DNA of 64,000 nt, taken from positions 62,001 through 126,000 of the forward strand of contig JAMXBD010002222.1 of assembly GCA_024138025.1 (NCBI GenBank). The letters run 5' to 3'. Under the pieces are notes generated by a model. It searched no databases, was not told the DNA's origin, and was given only the letters and a program-made list of their open reading frames with translations. Numbering within the stretch: the first letter of the stretch is position 1; each line of letters opens with the position of its first letter. Source of the DNA: Combretum micranthum. Taxonomy: Eukaryota > Streptophyta > Magnoliopsida > Myrtales > Combretaceae. The position numbers were made by a program, and so were the translations under genes. Positions 12,261-25,408 of this stretch are shown here, piece after piece.

Positions 12261-15237
12261 TGTCTCGTCCTAAATAGGATATAGAAGTTGATAGTTTCAC
12301 CATGTATAACATTTAAGCGTTATACACAAAGTTTGTCATTAACTAAGTGAGTTTCCAACCAATTTTAGATTAAGAAAACCTTATTTAAGTTTTGTAAATA
12401 ACAACAAATATTCTCTCAGTAATACATCGAAAACCTCACAATACAAATATGAACACTCAAATTAATATTAAAATAATATCCAACACATCTGAACATCCAA
12501 TTCATTGAGTCTCTCACTAACATTTAACCTATGGCCTAAGTAATTAAAGCATCTAAATTAGCATCATCATTATCACCTGAAAAAAGAAATGAATAAGTTA
12601 AAGCCTAGTACAACAGCAACACAAGCACACACGATATGGTCACAAATTTATATATTGATCCACAAGCAATAACCATCAATTTATATATTTAATTTAGATG
12701 GAGAAAATCAATAGTGGAGCATTGATACTCCAACAACATGACTGGGAACTTAGGGATCCTAAGTAGCAGCAACTACTTAAGGGTTGATATAGACAGTCCA
12801 GACACTTATATCTCCTATCTCTATATTAGATAAGTAGTCTCGTTTAAGGGTTACATTTGTTACTCACATCTATTTATCACAGTCCATAATATAATGTAGC
12901 TCAATTGGAACCCATAGACGTGAGCCACACTATATTACTTCTTTCTTATCTAGATAGACGTTATCCTGCTACCATTTGCACTATTAGCTACTCGTTGAGT
13001 CACCTCTGTGGCCTAAGAGCCTCACCACTATGTTAACATTTTGACACAAGATTGTCATTCCCCAGATCAGGTCTCAAAAATAACACAAGCACACTCAAGT
13101 AATTAATTAGGTCATTTTTAACTATTAATTCATTTTAGGATGTCTATCCTAGTAAGTGACATGCAAGTCATTGTGTATCTATACACAAGTAGGAACCTAC
13201 AGCAAAACAAATGTAGGTAATCCAAAGAATGAGAATCTATGTAAGGAAATTATCTCAAATAAGTTTTAAGTGACTAACTCAATCATTCATTCCTATTAGA
13301 TAGACTATTAATCAATTCTACGTTATATACGTTATATTTATATATTATCCATTCAATTTAAGATTTCACTTTTGGATAAAAAAATTTAGGATTTCACTTA
13401 ATTCTTATTTAAATATTAATTTATGTATTGATACCATGTTCTAAAGTAAATTTTAGTTTTAAATCATTTTATAAAAGTTTATTTTATACTCAAACTAACC
13501 ATCTATACTCATTTTGTATTTATTAAGTCATTAAGATGATATTCTTAGTAACTTATCTTATGATTACTTAAATAAATTTTTATTAAGTAAAATAACTCAT
13601 TTAAGGTATAATTAGTCCATTCATATCCTTTATAATCCAACTTTACCTTAAAGTGTGCTAAGAAATCTAAACTAGCTTCTTAGTAAGCTTATATCAATCT
13701 ATAAGTCATTATTTATACATATCTTATTAAATAAATTCCTAAAATCAAATTATTTAATTAATAATCCAAAATAAATATTTTAATATGAAAATATACGAAT
13801 TACATTTATTTCATATTTATTTAATCAAAATTAAATTCCTTTTGATTCCATTATTTTATTTCCCATTGAAAACTAGCATGCTATAGCTTAATTAGACTAG
13901 TTCATCTACTTTTAGACTGGTTCTTAAGCTCAAAGTTTTATGTAAACTTTCCAAATCATTTATTTACATGTTTCTAATTTGGTTGGACCCAATTTATTAA
14001 TTTAATATGATGTAGAAATTAAAAAAAAAAAAAAAACTTAAATCTGGTTGAAATATGGAAAAACATTGCTGATCAATTGGTTTTTACAAAATTGAGAATG
14101 ATCCCAAGCAGTTCTTTGCCGATTCTTTACACATATTAAAATAAACTTTCAAACCATTATACTTTCACTCCAAAAGGAAAAGAAAAAGTCACTGGTTTAG
14201 CCCTATACTTTACCATAAGTGTGCCGTTTAAAACTCTGCTTTGCTCTGTTTCTCCTCTTTCGTAATTAATTTTTAAAAATAGTGAATATATTTCAAAAAT
14301 CACGAAAATTTTCATTTTAAATATAGACACATTAAAATACCATTCTTAAAAATTTCATACAAAAATAACTTCATTTGATAATTTATTTAGATTCTATATC
14401 TCATTGATTTTCATGATTTTCCAATCTTTATTCAACATAAACATTCATAATCATTTGTCATCCATTCCTAAATCTATAGATTTAATACTATAAGCTATGA
14501 TTTCATTATTAAATCATTGATAACAACAACACAATCAAGAATGTAAGGATAAGATTACTTATCTATAATGAAAGAAAGCACAATTACAAACTAATACTAC
14601 TAATTAAGGCTTGCTCATTAATGATGCTTCTTTATTCTTGATCCTTGGTTATCCTAAGATTAATTTTTGTATTAGTGATGTTGAATAAATAATTAGGAGG
14701 ATTAGGATAAGATTTTTACTTCTTTTTCTTGAAGCTTATGGTATAAGTTTACTAAATCCTAATTTGAGAGAGATAGGACAGGTTTTTCTTCCTAAGGAAG
14801 ATTAGAGAGATTAGAGAGATGATGGCTTCCTTAAGAAGTCTTGCTAAGGAAATAATGAGAGGAGAAAGAAATTATTAGCTTTTATATGAGGATTTAGGGC
14901 TCAAACATGTAATTTTCTAGGCTTGGGAATGAAATGAGTTCCATGCCTTTGTATTTTGTATTGGTTTGATTATTTGAGATAAATTGTTCATTTTACCCTT
15001 CCTTATTTTATGAAATGTGATGTGTATTAATTATTATCCACCTTTTAATTATTTATTCTTGTAATTTTATTAAATTTTCAATCATTACATTACTTTATTT
15101 ATTCTAAATAATTCATTATTATTTTTGTTTGAATTTTAGTAATTATTTCAAATTACTTTACTATTTAATTATTTATCATTATTTTTATTATGGCCTTTGT
15201 TATTATTAATTTTTAAATTAAAATTTGGGATATTTCA
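12261..15237 (+). mobile_element. Degenerate long solo LTR-like sequence
   Basis: The segment begins TGTCTCGTCC, resembling the TGTCACGCCCC start of the long LTRs at 46032 and 51805. It ends AATTTGGGATATTTCA, resembling their ends. Shared landmarks in the same order are an early segment around AAGCCTAGTAC, a late GAGAGA-rich stretch and a TTATATGAGG TATA-like site near 14882. I found no matching 5-bp target duplication, so the limits are provisional. No coding sequence is visible. Confidence 0.35.
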
Positions 15238-15879
15238 TGTGAAGTGTGTAGGTGGCAAAATTCTTAAATAGTGGTTAGCTATCCATTGTAATCAAGGTAA
15301 AGATCACGTCCAATTGGTATTTTAGGTCAATAATCTAGGGGTATGTTTTATATTGAAAATTTGGTTTAACGGTTGTAAAAGTAATTTTCTATCAGCAATT
15401 TACATAAAAAGGTCTAAATTTATACTATGTGATTGAACTAAGTAATAACTTATGAATTTTGGTGGGATTAAGTATTGAAATAAGATTCCTTCAACAAGCA
15501 ACGAGTCAAGTTTAGTTTAAGCTTGATGGATCTTTGAATTGTTGTTATCATAAGAATGAGAATATGTGTAATTTGAGATGCTAGTGAGTTAATTGATTTG
15601 GAATCTCAAAGATTGAAAGTCAGATGAGAACTCTGAACTCTTGTCAGTGTTGTTTTATGAAATAAAAATAACGGCCTTCTTGATTTTGATATAGGAGTTT
15701 AGAAGGATTTATAGAAGGAATCCACAATGATGTGTTGTTGATATAGAAAAAAAAAATATCATAAAAGAAAGACTTTATCCTAGGAATATTGAAGTTGGTG
15801 TTGTTTTCCCAAAATCGATTTCAAATTTGTTTCAAGTAAGAAGAATATATATATATATATATATATGGACGTTTCCAAG
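15238..15879. other. Intergenic, microsatellite near the end
   Basis: Unique AT-rich sequence without a gene, ending in an (AT)n run at about 15846-15867. Confidence 0.45.
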
Positions 15880-18800
15880 CTGCTGTGTCCATATTAAATA
15901 TGTATTAAAGGCCCAAAACGTGCTGAAAATCCACAATTAATGCCATAATAACTCTTGAATCACCCGTACACTAATCACTCCAATAATGTCAACCTATGCA
16001 TTTCCCACCATAAATAGTTACATTAATCTAATCTTATATGTCTTGTGTATTCAATTGATAGATGACCTAGAAAGTCCATCACAATGATATCACAATAGTT
16101 ATACATTATCTAGAATGTTATTCTATAATAAACATCATTACTGAAAAGTCTTTGATACTAGTGATATTCTCAAAACTAATTGGTTATAACTAGCGATAAA
16201 GTTATTTATACTTCACCATTTGTACCTGGCAAGGATAAAGGAGTAAGCTAAAGCTTAGAACGGTATATCACAAATACACATGCTTGGTTAAAAAAAAAAA
16301 AAACACATTCACATGTAGCATATCACTAATGCAACAACCAATATTTTATTATCTTTATTTCAAGCTAAGCAGATAAAATAGGGATAAATTAGTATCCCGT
16401 TAACTTAAATATAATAATATATATGATACTGGGTACCCTCAACATAAGTCTATAAACTACATATTTTATACTCCCAATATCCACGACATGAAAACACTTA
16501 AATCTACTTAGATAATTTTCATGTACAACTTTACTCCAAGACAATGCTACACATGGATCATTAGGTTATTACGATGATAGTGTGTGTATTCTTCACCTAC
16601 TACCAGTAGTCACCATAAGCAATAAACAAATTCTTATAGCTAAATAGTTCTATAGTCAATTTATGAATCTATCTTAAACACTTAAGGTATACACGTAACT
16701 GAAATAATGGTTCGTTCTAAGTTCAGGAATCTACTATTTGAATAGTAAATTCCTTTAACTCGGATTACATAAGAATTTAAATTATTTAGAAACTATGTAT
16801 ACTCCTAAACCACCTATAGTCTATACTTTTGTAGTCTTCATCCTTATCCCCACTTATATCTAAGTTTCAAGATCTTTGAATAAATTTAATTCCATAGGAA
16901 TGGGGTTTAAATTGATTTTCATTTTTTTTAGGTAAGAAAAAGGTGATTTATAAGGTATTATAATGTGTGTGGGCTTATATGGGATCAAGTATCCCTTAGG
17001 AAAATTAGGTTACAAAGAGGTGCATGGTCAAGTGCATAGGCCATGCATAGGCTGATGCATATGGTGGTCCACTTTTAAACATGAAATCTTAAGCCATGTG
17101 TCATGACCTATTAAAGGCTTAGTAGAATATCCTAAAGTTATTATATCACATATGCACTCGCAATACAAGAACGTCTTGCAAGTAAAAGATTATAGACTCT
17201 ACATATTTACCTATTTTGTTTAATTTTATTGTATAAATATGTATAAATATGTTCGTTTGATTTAAATAGGGAAACTAATTTTGCACAATTCATCAAGATC
17301 ATAGAGAATCGGTACTCTTACCAAATAGTAAAACTAGGATCGAACTCACATAGTACAAAATCTCAAATAGTTACATAATTTATCTATTTCTATTTCTAAG
17401 TTTTTCTTTCTATCTTCAAGTAGTCCAATGAAGAAGCACTCTCTGTACAATCCCAGCATAACTATTTCTGCGTAAAAACTGTAAAGGTGTAAGCAAAACA
17501 TTGGCTTAGTGAGATAATTTAACTAGATCACACATCAGACAATAACAAGCAATTATAATTAGCATGCATATGCAATGAGATAATCAATCATATGTACAAA
17601 TACAAGTTTGGACAAGATGTTATCTAAACAGGATGAAGATTCACGCCTTCTTATCGGGCTTAGAAGGAAATTATGGTAACCACAACTAGGAGAGATAGAG
17701 AACCATGGGGAGAATGGGTATTGTACTTTCTCAATTATATTCCAATTTCACTCATTCCTTTGAACAAAGAAACTCCATTGAGGGATTTACACACTCAAGA
17801 GAATAAAGAAACAAGAAGAATGGTATCTTACATTTTCAAATATTAATTTCAAATATTTTGTTTCCATCCTTAGAACAAAGAAACTCCATTAAGTATTAGC
17901 TCTTTTCATGTCAAAGCCTCAGGTGGCATTCATTCAAATTGCTAGTTTAGTTCTCAAGGAATCGAGAAAAATTGGGGCAACCTTGCATAGAACTAGAAAA
18001 TTTATATCTAGAAAAACTAAGTATTATTTGAGAACTAAAATGCTAAAGCGTAGCGAGGTCACCACATTTTAAATGCATTAATGTAAGTTGTGCAATGCAT
18101 GGTAGGTGTATTAGGGGTAAATTCACATTAAGTCATATTTATAAGCGATCAAACAATTTACAGGACAAGCTTCAACAAATTTCATATATAATATATATAA
18201 CATAAATAATGATTTTCATTTTTATAATTTTAGATTAGCAACTAAACAAATACCAAGTAGCACACGATATTCCTAACTCTACATACATAACAATTTTAAT
18301 ATTTTTTACATATGCAACCATACTACAAGCACAAACAATATGATAAGTCAAGTACTCACCTGTCAATCCTTGCTTACTTGTTGTAATAATCTATTAGAAG
18401 ACCCAAGAACTAATCTGTTTCTCCTATGAAATGGAAATAACGGATACATATCATTATACATATAGTTATTTCACATGCCTTAATGGTGTTTAAGTGTCTT
18501 AAACTTGTATTATTTCTAACATTATTTTATTTTCCTAACACGGTTTTCATTTATCAAGTTAAACTAAGTATTTTGTATTTTCTTCCATATTTTCCCAGGG
18601 ATCCAAAAACTATACTATGATGCTTGTTGTTCTCATTTCTAATTTTTGTTTCAAGTTCAATACTTGTTTTACATAATGTTTCATTAAGTCTTAGAGATTA
18701 AACTCAATTTTAGTTCATTATTTCTCTTCGGACGAATCTTCCATTATTTTCATTATGTTCTTCTAATCATATTTTAGATATGTATCTTTAACAAAGGTGA

Positions 18801-18969
18801 TCATATCAACTAATATTTTTGATGTATATATTATTCTATACTTAATATCCTTAAATCTTATGAAGGTCAAAATTCGTATTTCAATTTATGCATGTATTCA
18901 TTAAGCTTAGTCACTTGTTCTAAATTATATCTTACAAACACTGAATTACAACAAGTTAGGTTCATACTC

Positions 18970-19580
18970 TAATTCCCCATTGTGATTGTATTTTCCTTAT
19001 TTAAAGGTTCTCGGAGTGTATGTGTAGATCACAGGCTGTATAGGTGGTGATGGAACTAGGCAATGTATCACAGGCGTGATTCAAACGGTGATGGGAGAAA
19101 ATTTACCTTCACTTGTCACAGGTCAAGTCACGATCATGATGGAGGTTGTGATTGGTGATCATGGTGAGACAAGTATAAAAGTTTTAGTTAGTAGAGTAAT
19201 AGTTTGTGTTATGCCGTGGTAGGTGTTGTGATATAGGTCAAAGGAGATCACAGGTGGCATCACAGCTGTGATTGATGCAAGTTTTATACTCTAAGAAGAT
19301 AACTTCTGAATTATGGTTGTGATGGACTTTAACATAACATAGTGAAGAACACGATTGAAATTAGAACAGTAATTGTCATGATCCTAATTTTTGAAAAGAT
19401 CATAGGGTATAGCACGATCGTGATGGGTGTAAGCTTTATTTTCAACGAGTTTACTTTTTGTATCACGGCTCTAATAGGTTTAAACATGAGACAGTGTGAA
19501 GATCGCGATTGATATCATGCTACAGTTGGTACTATTTTAATGTCGAATAGATCACGATCGTGATTGGTGTTCTTTCTTAA
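18970..19580 (+). repeat. Cluster of palindromic TCACGATCGTGA-type motifs
   Basis: At least twelve imperfect copies of a motif such as ATCACGATCGTGATTGG, GTCACGATCATGATGG or ATCACAGGCGTGATT occur in 600 bp. Many are self-complementary, so each can form a small hairpin. Spacing is irregular, so it is not a tandem satellite. It lies in the LTR-like block. Confidence 0.6.
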
Positions 19581-21169
19581 ATTACGACCATATATAGTTC
19601 ATGATATTAGATCTATATTACTTCTATTTGAACAAACTATATAGTATACGTGTCCATCATAGTTTTACCTTTGTTTTATCAACAGTTCTCATATTTATGA
19701 GCCATGCTAATTATAAGCTTTTAAAATGTGTACTTAGACTAGGCTTGTTTAAAGTTACAAGGCTTTAAGAGTATAGACTTTCATAATACACTCTTCTCAA
19801 TTTTGGTTTGCTTCTTTCTCATCACACCTCTTAATCTCAATGTTACATAATGAAGTATATATGCATGAAGATAGAATATTTCATTCCTCGTTCTAAAGCT
19901 ACCAGAGTTTATCATGCATTCTAATATATCACTATGCATTTCACTACATCTTACAAAGATAGTTTAGGGATAGTGAGCATTACCTTAGCTTGAGAGAAGT
20001 TAGAAGTAGTTCCCTCTTCTTTTCCCTAGAAATTCTAAAAACCTTTATTATCTGCTAAGCTTGAATGGATAGCCCTTTGAGAGTTTTTGGCAAGAGATGT
20101 GTGGGAATTTCCCTTAAGAAAATGTTTATGGTTTAATCTTTATGCTTGTTGATGAAAGGTGTTGTTGTTTCATGGTGGAAGAGGAAAGCTTTCGGTGGAA
20201 GCACAAGAAAGAGAGATAGATTTTAAATGAGAGAAGAAGAGGATTTATTTAATATTATTTTTCTTAACATTATCTTATTAGTTTAATATGTGGAATTTTT
20301 TCTTTTTTTTTTTTGTTTGAAGATCTTCTCTCTTCTCATATGGATGGTAACTTAGGATAGAAATGTGTAGAGTTTCATTTGTGAGAGAGATGTCACTATC
20401 AAACATTTAATACATTGATTTGTGGAAGATTATCAAGCTAAGTGGATCTCTCTCTCTTTCTCCTTCTCTTGTAAATTACAATTGCTCGGTGGAATTTTAG
20501 AAATAATACATTCATTGAATTTAGACTGGGTAGTTATAATGTATATAAAACAAATAATTTATGATATCAACCAAATATTGATGAATATATAAACAAATTA
20601 TTAATTAGTTTAAAACACTAATATTAAGAATTATTTATAGGTCTCAAATTTCCTAAAAGATAGTTTAAGGCTAATATCTAGTATTGTACATCTACATGAT
20701 TAAGTAATATTAAGGCTTCCACACGCACGATTAGGTTTTCTAAGCCCAGTAGACTAAATTGGGGTTATAGTCCTTATAAAATTAGGATTTCGTGAATTTC
20801 ATGTTTGTGAAATTAGAACTTCTATTTTAGCTCTAGGTTTATAGATATTGATCTGTTTTTTATCCCATCGCATTTTTCCAACCTAGTGATTCTTCTTTAA
20901 ATTATCATTTTCTAGCCAATATACTTTAAAAATTATCCGTCTACACTTCAAATCTAAAGTCAAAGGTATATTAGTAAATTATTGACTCGTGTTGAGTAAA
21001 CTTGTCTTTTGTATCTTTTACTAGCTAAAAAAATTACTTGCTATTAGGATTCAATTGAAAGAAATTTCTACATACATTTTCGTGCTTACCAACTAATTAT
21101 CTATTTATGAAATTTTTTTTTCCAATCACTAGTCTCATGATGGAAAAATCTCGGGATTACCACAGAGAG

Positions 21170-21340
21170 GCACATGACATATTGCATAGGCTCATGCACT
21201 TCCAATCATAGAGGATACACGATCTTACGCACAAGCTCTTGCATGGGGGGTGCACTTCTAGATTTCTCATGTTCTAACTACGAAGAGGTACATGACCTGA
21301 TGCATGGGCTCGTGCATGGTTCATGCACTTCCAAAAACTC
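21170..21340 (+). repeat. Cluster of GCATAGGCTCATGCAC-type motifs
   Basis: GAGGTACATGACCTGATGCA, AGGCTCATGCACTTCC, GCTCTTGCATGG, GGCTCGTGCATGG and TTCATGCACTTCC iterate in 170 bp. The same motif occurs at 17015-17075 (GAGGTGCATGGTC, GGCCATGCATAGG). This links the two ends of the 15.9-21.9 kb block and suggests a common origin. Confidence 0.55.
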
Positions 21341-21943
21341 GTTACTTTTGTGTCTTTGAGAGATACACAACCTAGTACTCGACCACTACATTTATCATCT
21401 ACTTCCAGAAATCCACTTTTTAATGAAATCCTCTTGTTTTCACTCCAACATGAATTTATATCCTTTGTATCCTACACCAAATTGATTCATTGTCTACATA
21501 TCTTGACTGAAGCAATACTTAAAGGTGTAAAAAATACATCAAATTTGTTTTACCTTTTTGAAATTCCTCAATGTTTTCTTTTCCTAAAACTTCCTCAATC
21601 TTCCTCTTTCAAAAATCTATAGGAATCTCTTCTAATTTGTCAATCCTTTCATTAAGACTCACCATCAATAAATAAATGGTAAGTTTTTTTAACCTTTTTT
21701 CTTTTGATTCCTCTTGAATTATCACTGATTTGTTGAGAAGGATTGTGAGAGAGAGAGAGAGGTATTACATTAAAAAATGAAAAAGAAAAGAAGAAAAGTG
21801 GTTACTTTTGTTATTTAACATTTCAAACCAACAAATCTTTTAAAAGATATCATGATTGGATGGAAACGCTCCTTTGTTTTTTAAAAAATTGCAATCACTC
21901 TTTTATACCTTCATTCGAATTTTTATTAATTTGGGGTATTTCA

Positions 21944-22219
21944 TATATAATATATATATGTATAAACATTTGGAAAGTGGTAACTTAAACTTAAAGTGTT
22001 GTCGATGGATCGGCTCAAGAAGGATAATCAATTGGTCTCTTGTAGGTTTGTTCACTGACTAACTCCTTTTGAGCTACATATATAGCTTTTATGTAAATGT
22101 TTCCCATTATGTTTATATCCTTATGTATTTAATCAAAACCACATATCTAAGTTGTGATTATAATTTCATTTAAGTTTTGATGGGTAATGAGTATGTTTAA
22201 TATATATTGTATAAGGTTT

Positions 22220-22252
<33 letters not shown>

Positions 22253-22794
22253 CCTGATATGTTGTTTATAGTTGCTTAATAGTTAAGCACATGAGTCCTT
22301 GTTTGACACTTCATACTTAACAAATTTTATAATAAAATGGACTTACAAAAAAGTAGAACTATAAGTTCAATTGTTCCTTATGTACAAGCAAATGCCGAAA
22401 GGACCTGGAAAGGCCGATGATTTAGATAAACTGCTTAAAAATTTGGTATGTTGAGATTTCCTATCGAGGAATATCATATAAAATTGCTCTATTGGTTAAG
22501 TGTTAATGTTACTAGCTAATTGCTGAAGGTAATGGTATAAGTTACTGTATTAGGAAGAACTCGTAGTTGCATCATTCTAGTATTTATAAGATGTCTATAG
22601 TATATTGGTTATGGTCGATTTAGTATTGTTCTAAGAGGATGCAACTAGGGTTTTGATATTGGCATTAGTATATGATATATGTGTATTATAACTTGTTAAA
22701 ATCATGAGCCAATCAAGGTATGCATTTCTCTTGGTGTAATTACAACTTAGGCATTAGTTGACCCTTGTGTGATTCACTTATTTATATCTTTATA
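21944..22794. other. Intergenic, no gene seen
   Basis: AT-rich sequence containing only the (TAA)n microsatellite at 22221-22252. Confidence 0.5.
22221..22252. repeat. (ATA)n microsatellite
   Basis: About ten uninterrupted ATA/TAA trinucleotides. Confidence 0.9.
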
Positions 22795-22802
22795 TTGGAA
22801 AG

Positions 22803-23576
22803 GGTTATTGTCACATTTGATACTTAGACTTTTGCATTGTACAATTAAGTATCCTTACTTTCAACTTTAAAATAATCAACTTAATACTTAATGAAAGTTT
22901 TTATGTTTATTAATAGTACATCATGTAACCAAGTTAACTCCATTTGCTAAGTTACGCTCTCAACAAAAAAGGAAGGGACTTGTATCAAGTAGATAATAAG
23001 AAACTTGAAAAAATAGATAATTAAGCATATGATTTAATATACACATTAAAGTTGTGCGGAGTTAATTAGCTTACTTGATTGTCTAATTTGACAATATATA
23101 AGTTAATTTATCTGTTTAATTGTAAAAATTTTCTATTTTTTTTTTTTACTTTTTCTTTTACTACTTCCACGTGTCCTTAACCAACTTAGTGGGACTACCA
23201 GCTCAGCAAACAGAGTTAATTTTGTAGTTGAGTGGTTGTCAAAATCATGATTTTACTATTTAATAGAATGTATAGAAGTAGTAGAGCCGTAAAATTTATG
23301 CAAAAAATCAATAAAATTATAACATACAGAATGGTACACTTAAATTTATAAGTTTACTTAAATTCTGTATCTAAGTAATTTTATATCTATTTTAGTTAAT
23401 AAAAACTATATATAAAATCATAAACTCCTACAATTGTATATTTAACTCATGATTTTAACAACTATGTTAAGGTAGTATTAATGAGGACAGAAACTTTAAT
23501 AAATTCATTACTTTAAAATCTAAGTAGTTAGTTGTACATTTAGTAAAAGTTTACGTACCAAATGTGACATTAACAC
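22803..23576. mobile_element. Inverted-repeat element (MITE-like), 774 bp
   Basis: The left end reads GGTTATTGTCACATTTG and the right end CAAATGTGACATTAACAC, an imperfect terminal inverted repeat that continues with mismatches for over 60 bp. Flanking octamers TTGGAAAG (22795-22802) and TTGAAAAG (23577-23584) match at 7 of 8 positions, as expected for an aged 8-bp target duplication. There is no coding capacity. A second inverted repeat at 23234-23463 lies inside. Confidence 0.65.
23234..23463. mobile_element. Inverted repeat inside the 22803-23576 element
   Basis: GGTTGTCAAAATCATGA at the left and its near complement TCATGATTTTAACAACT at the right bound about 230 bp. This may be a separate nested MITE, or a loop feature of the outer element. 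I could not find a convincing target duplication, so nesting is inferred only from the strength of the terminal match. Confidence 0.45.
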
Positions 23577-23739
23577 TTGAAAAGATGAAACCGATGACAT
23601 GGAACTATGATGAATTAGGATATGACATGTTTTATGGTAGTGAGACAGGTAATAAGCACTTATGAGGGCTATGATGATTAAAATGCTTATACTAGAGTTT
23701 AGTAATTTCATTACGAGATAGTTTGGTTAAAAAAAAAAA

Positions 23740-24090
23740 AGGAAAAATGTCTAATTTGGTATCTAAATTTTGTACAAAAACCAATTTCATACCTAAATTT
23801 TGAAGTATTTGTTTAATACCTAATCAAAGTGTTTGGTGGCTATTTTTACTACTTTCCTAACAACAATTGTTCCATTTCTTAACATGAAAGAAATAGCTTA
23901 TCAATACTAAGCGATGTTAGGAATATTAATTAAAATTCAATCATAAATTGTATCTTTCGCGTTTGAAAATAGTATAAATAATATTAATGAGGTAGTAAAA
24001 ATAGTTACAAAAAGTTTGATTAATGATTAAATTAACTACTTTAAAATTTGTATTTTAAAATAAAATTTTTGTGCAAAGTAAGAAACCATA
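23740..24090. mobile_element. Diverged inverted-repeat element
   Basis: The left half (ACCTAAATTTTGAAGTA, then CTATTTTTACTACTTTCC) reappears as its reverse complement in the right half (GAGGTAGTAAAAATAG, then TACTTTAAAATTTGTA). The outermost bases have decayed and no target duplication was found. The size and structure are those of a MITE. Confidence 0.5.
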
Positions 24091-24904
24091 GTTGACACTT
24101 AACCTAAATAAGATAAATAGGAGTTCTAAGACATTTATATTTAGTTTAAGTTGACGTTGGTTTAGTTTTATTTACTTATTTTGGAGACTCGTATGTTAGT
24201 TTTATTTGTTAGATTGAAATATTTTTTTTCCTAGGCCATGTTAATCAAAGTTAACTTTTGGCAAACTTATATTAATTTCCCATGAACCATACAAATTTGT
24301 TTAATTTTATAAGAAAAGTTTTATTTAAAAAGTAATTATAAGAAAATATATATTTTTTTGTAGAATAGGCTTAGAAATCTAGTTACTAATTCACTACAAA
24401 ATTATTTGTATAAATACCAGTTATATAAAAATAATTACGTAAATATTGTTGCAAAATCCCATGCTCAACATGTGATATTACCCCTTTATTATGTCACATT
24501 GCTCAACATGATTTTGTGATGTGGTGAAATTCTTAATTTTCATGTAATATATGTAACTTCTTTGATTTTAAGTAAAGAGATGAGATTTGGTGATGATATT
24601 TAGATAATTAAATTATGTGACTTGCATTGATGTAATTTGGTTTTATAGGATTGATATAGGTGTGCTACTCTCCATCGAAACATGGCAAATAATATGTAAA
24701 GTAATCTAAAGGTAGTATTTGGTTGTAAGAATTCAATAATATAAGAAAAATTGTGCAACACAACTCACTTGTATCGCTTATGGTATTCACAATACTGGAT
24801 AAAGATTTTTCTGTTATCCATTTTTTGGTATATATAAGTTAATACAAGAGTGTAATAAAAGGATAGAGATGTCTAGTGAATTTGAATTGTATAGTGCAAA
24901 AGGC
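24091..24904. other. Intergenic, no gene seen
   Basis: AT-rich DNA between the inverted-repeat cluster and the copia element, with nothing recognisable. Confidence 0.45.
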
Positions 24905-24909
24905 TTTGA

Positions 24910-25394
24910 TGTAAGAAATTGTGGCCTAATATGCAATGTTTTATATGAAGAGTTGTAACTCTTCATAATGGGTGTTTTCATGGAAGATATCTCTTATTGT
25001 TTCATGAAGAGGTATAACTCTTCATAATGGGTATCTTGATAGAAGACATCTTTTATTGTTTCAGAAGAGGTATGATCCTCTTCCTGCCCTTATATATATG
25101 TACAAGAGTCGGCACTAAATATAGTTCTCACTCTTGTCTTCATTTAAAAATCTATCATAACAAATTAAGGGAAAGGAAGAGAAATCATTCTTTGGTGCAA
25201 TAAGGTTGGATTGGAGGGATAATGTGTTTTTAAGGAAACAAATGGTATTTATTCTTCAGGATTCAAAATAATATCATGACTATGGAGAAAGGTACGTTGA
25301 TTCATCCAATTAAATATGTGAAATCATGTAGTTTAAGGATTCTGGCATTGAATTCATGAAATATTGAATCATAAAATTATGAAATAATCTTACA
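24910..25394 (+). repeat. 5' LTR of the copia element (485 bp)
   Basis: Starts TGTAAGAAATTGTGG and ends AATCTTACA. Inside, a roughly 60-bp unit (GAAGAG-TATAACTCTTCATAATGGG followed by ATCTCTTATTGTTTC) is repeated in tandem. A TATA-like TTATATATATG lies near 25089, the expected promoter position. Confidence 0.9.
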
Positions 25395-25396
25395 TG

Positions 25397-25408
25397 TGAT
25401 ATCAAAGC
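25397..25408 (+). other. Primer binding site (initiator Met tRNA type)
   Basis: TGATATCAAAGC, two bases after the 5' LTR, differs at two positions from the usual plant copia primer site TGGTATCAGAGC, which pairs with the 3' end of initiator Met tRNA. It sets the plus orientation. Confidence 0.75.

Larger units (their letters stand above)
15880..21943 (+). mobile_element. Decayed long-LTR-like DNA, probably more than one copy
   Basis: Two segments repeat the early landmark of the window's long LTRs (GTAAGCTAAAGCTTAG near 16243 and GTAAGCAAAACATTGGCTTAG near 17491). The block ends at 21943 in AATTTGGGGTATTTCA, like an LTR terminus. Between them are motif clusters at 17015-17075, 18970-19580 and 21170-21340. 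No gag or pol motifs and no clear terminal repeats were found. I read this as one truncated and one longer LTR-type sequence, both old; boundaries are uncertain. Confidence 0.35.

Noticed and set aside
18970..19580. CRISPR-like array or satellite
   Set aside because: Motif spacing is irregular, the units are imperfect and the context is a plant LTR.
21174..21622. Two overlapping plus-strand ORFs
   Set aside because: The first is a translation of the GTGCATG motif cluster. The second is low-complexity Leu/Phe/Ser sequence. Neither has a recognisable domain.
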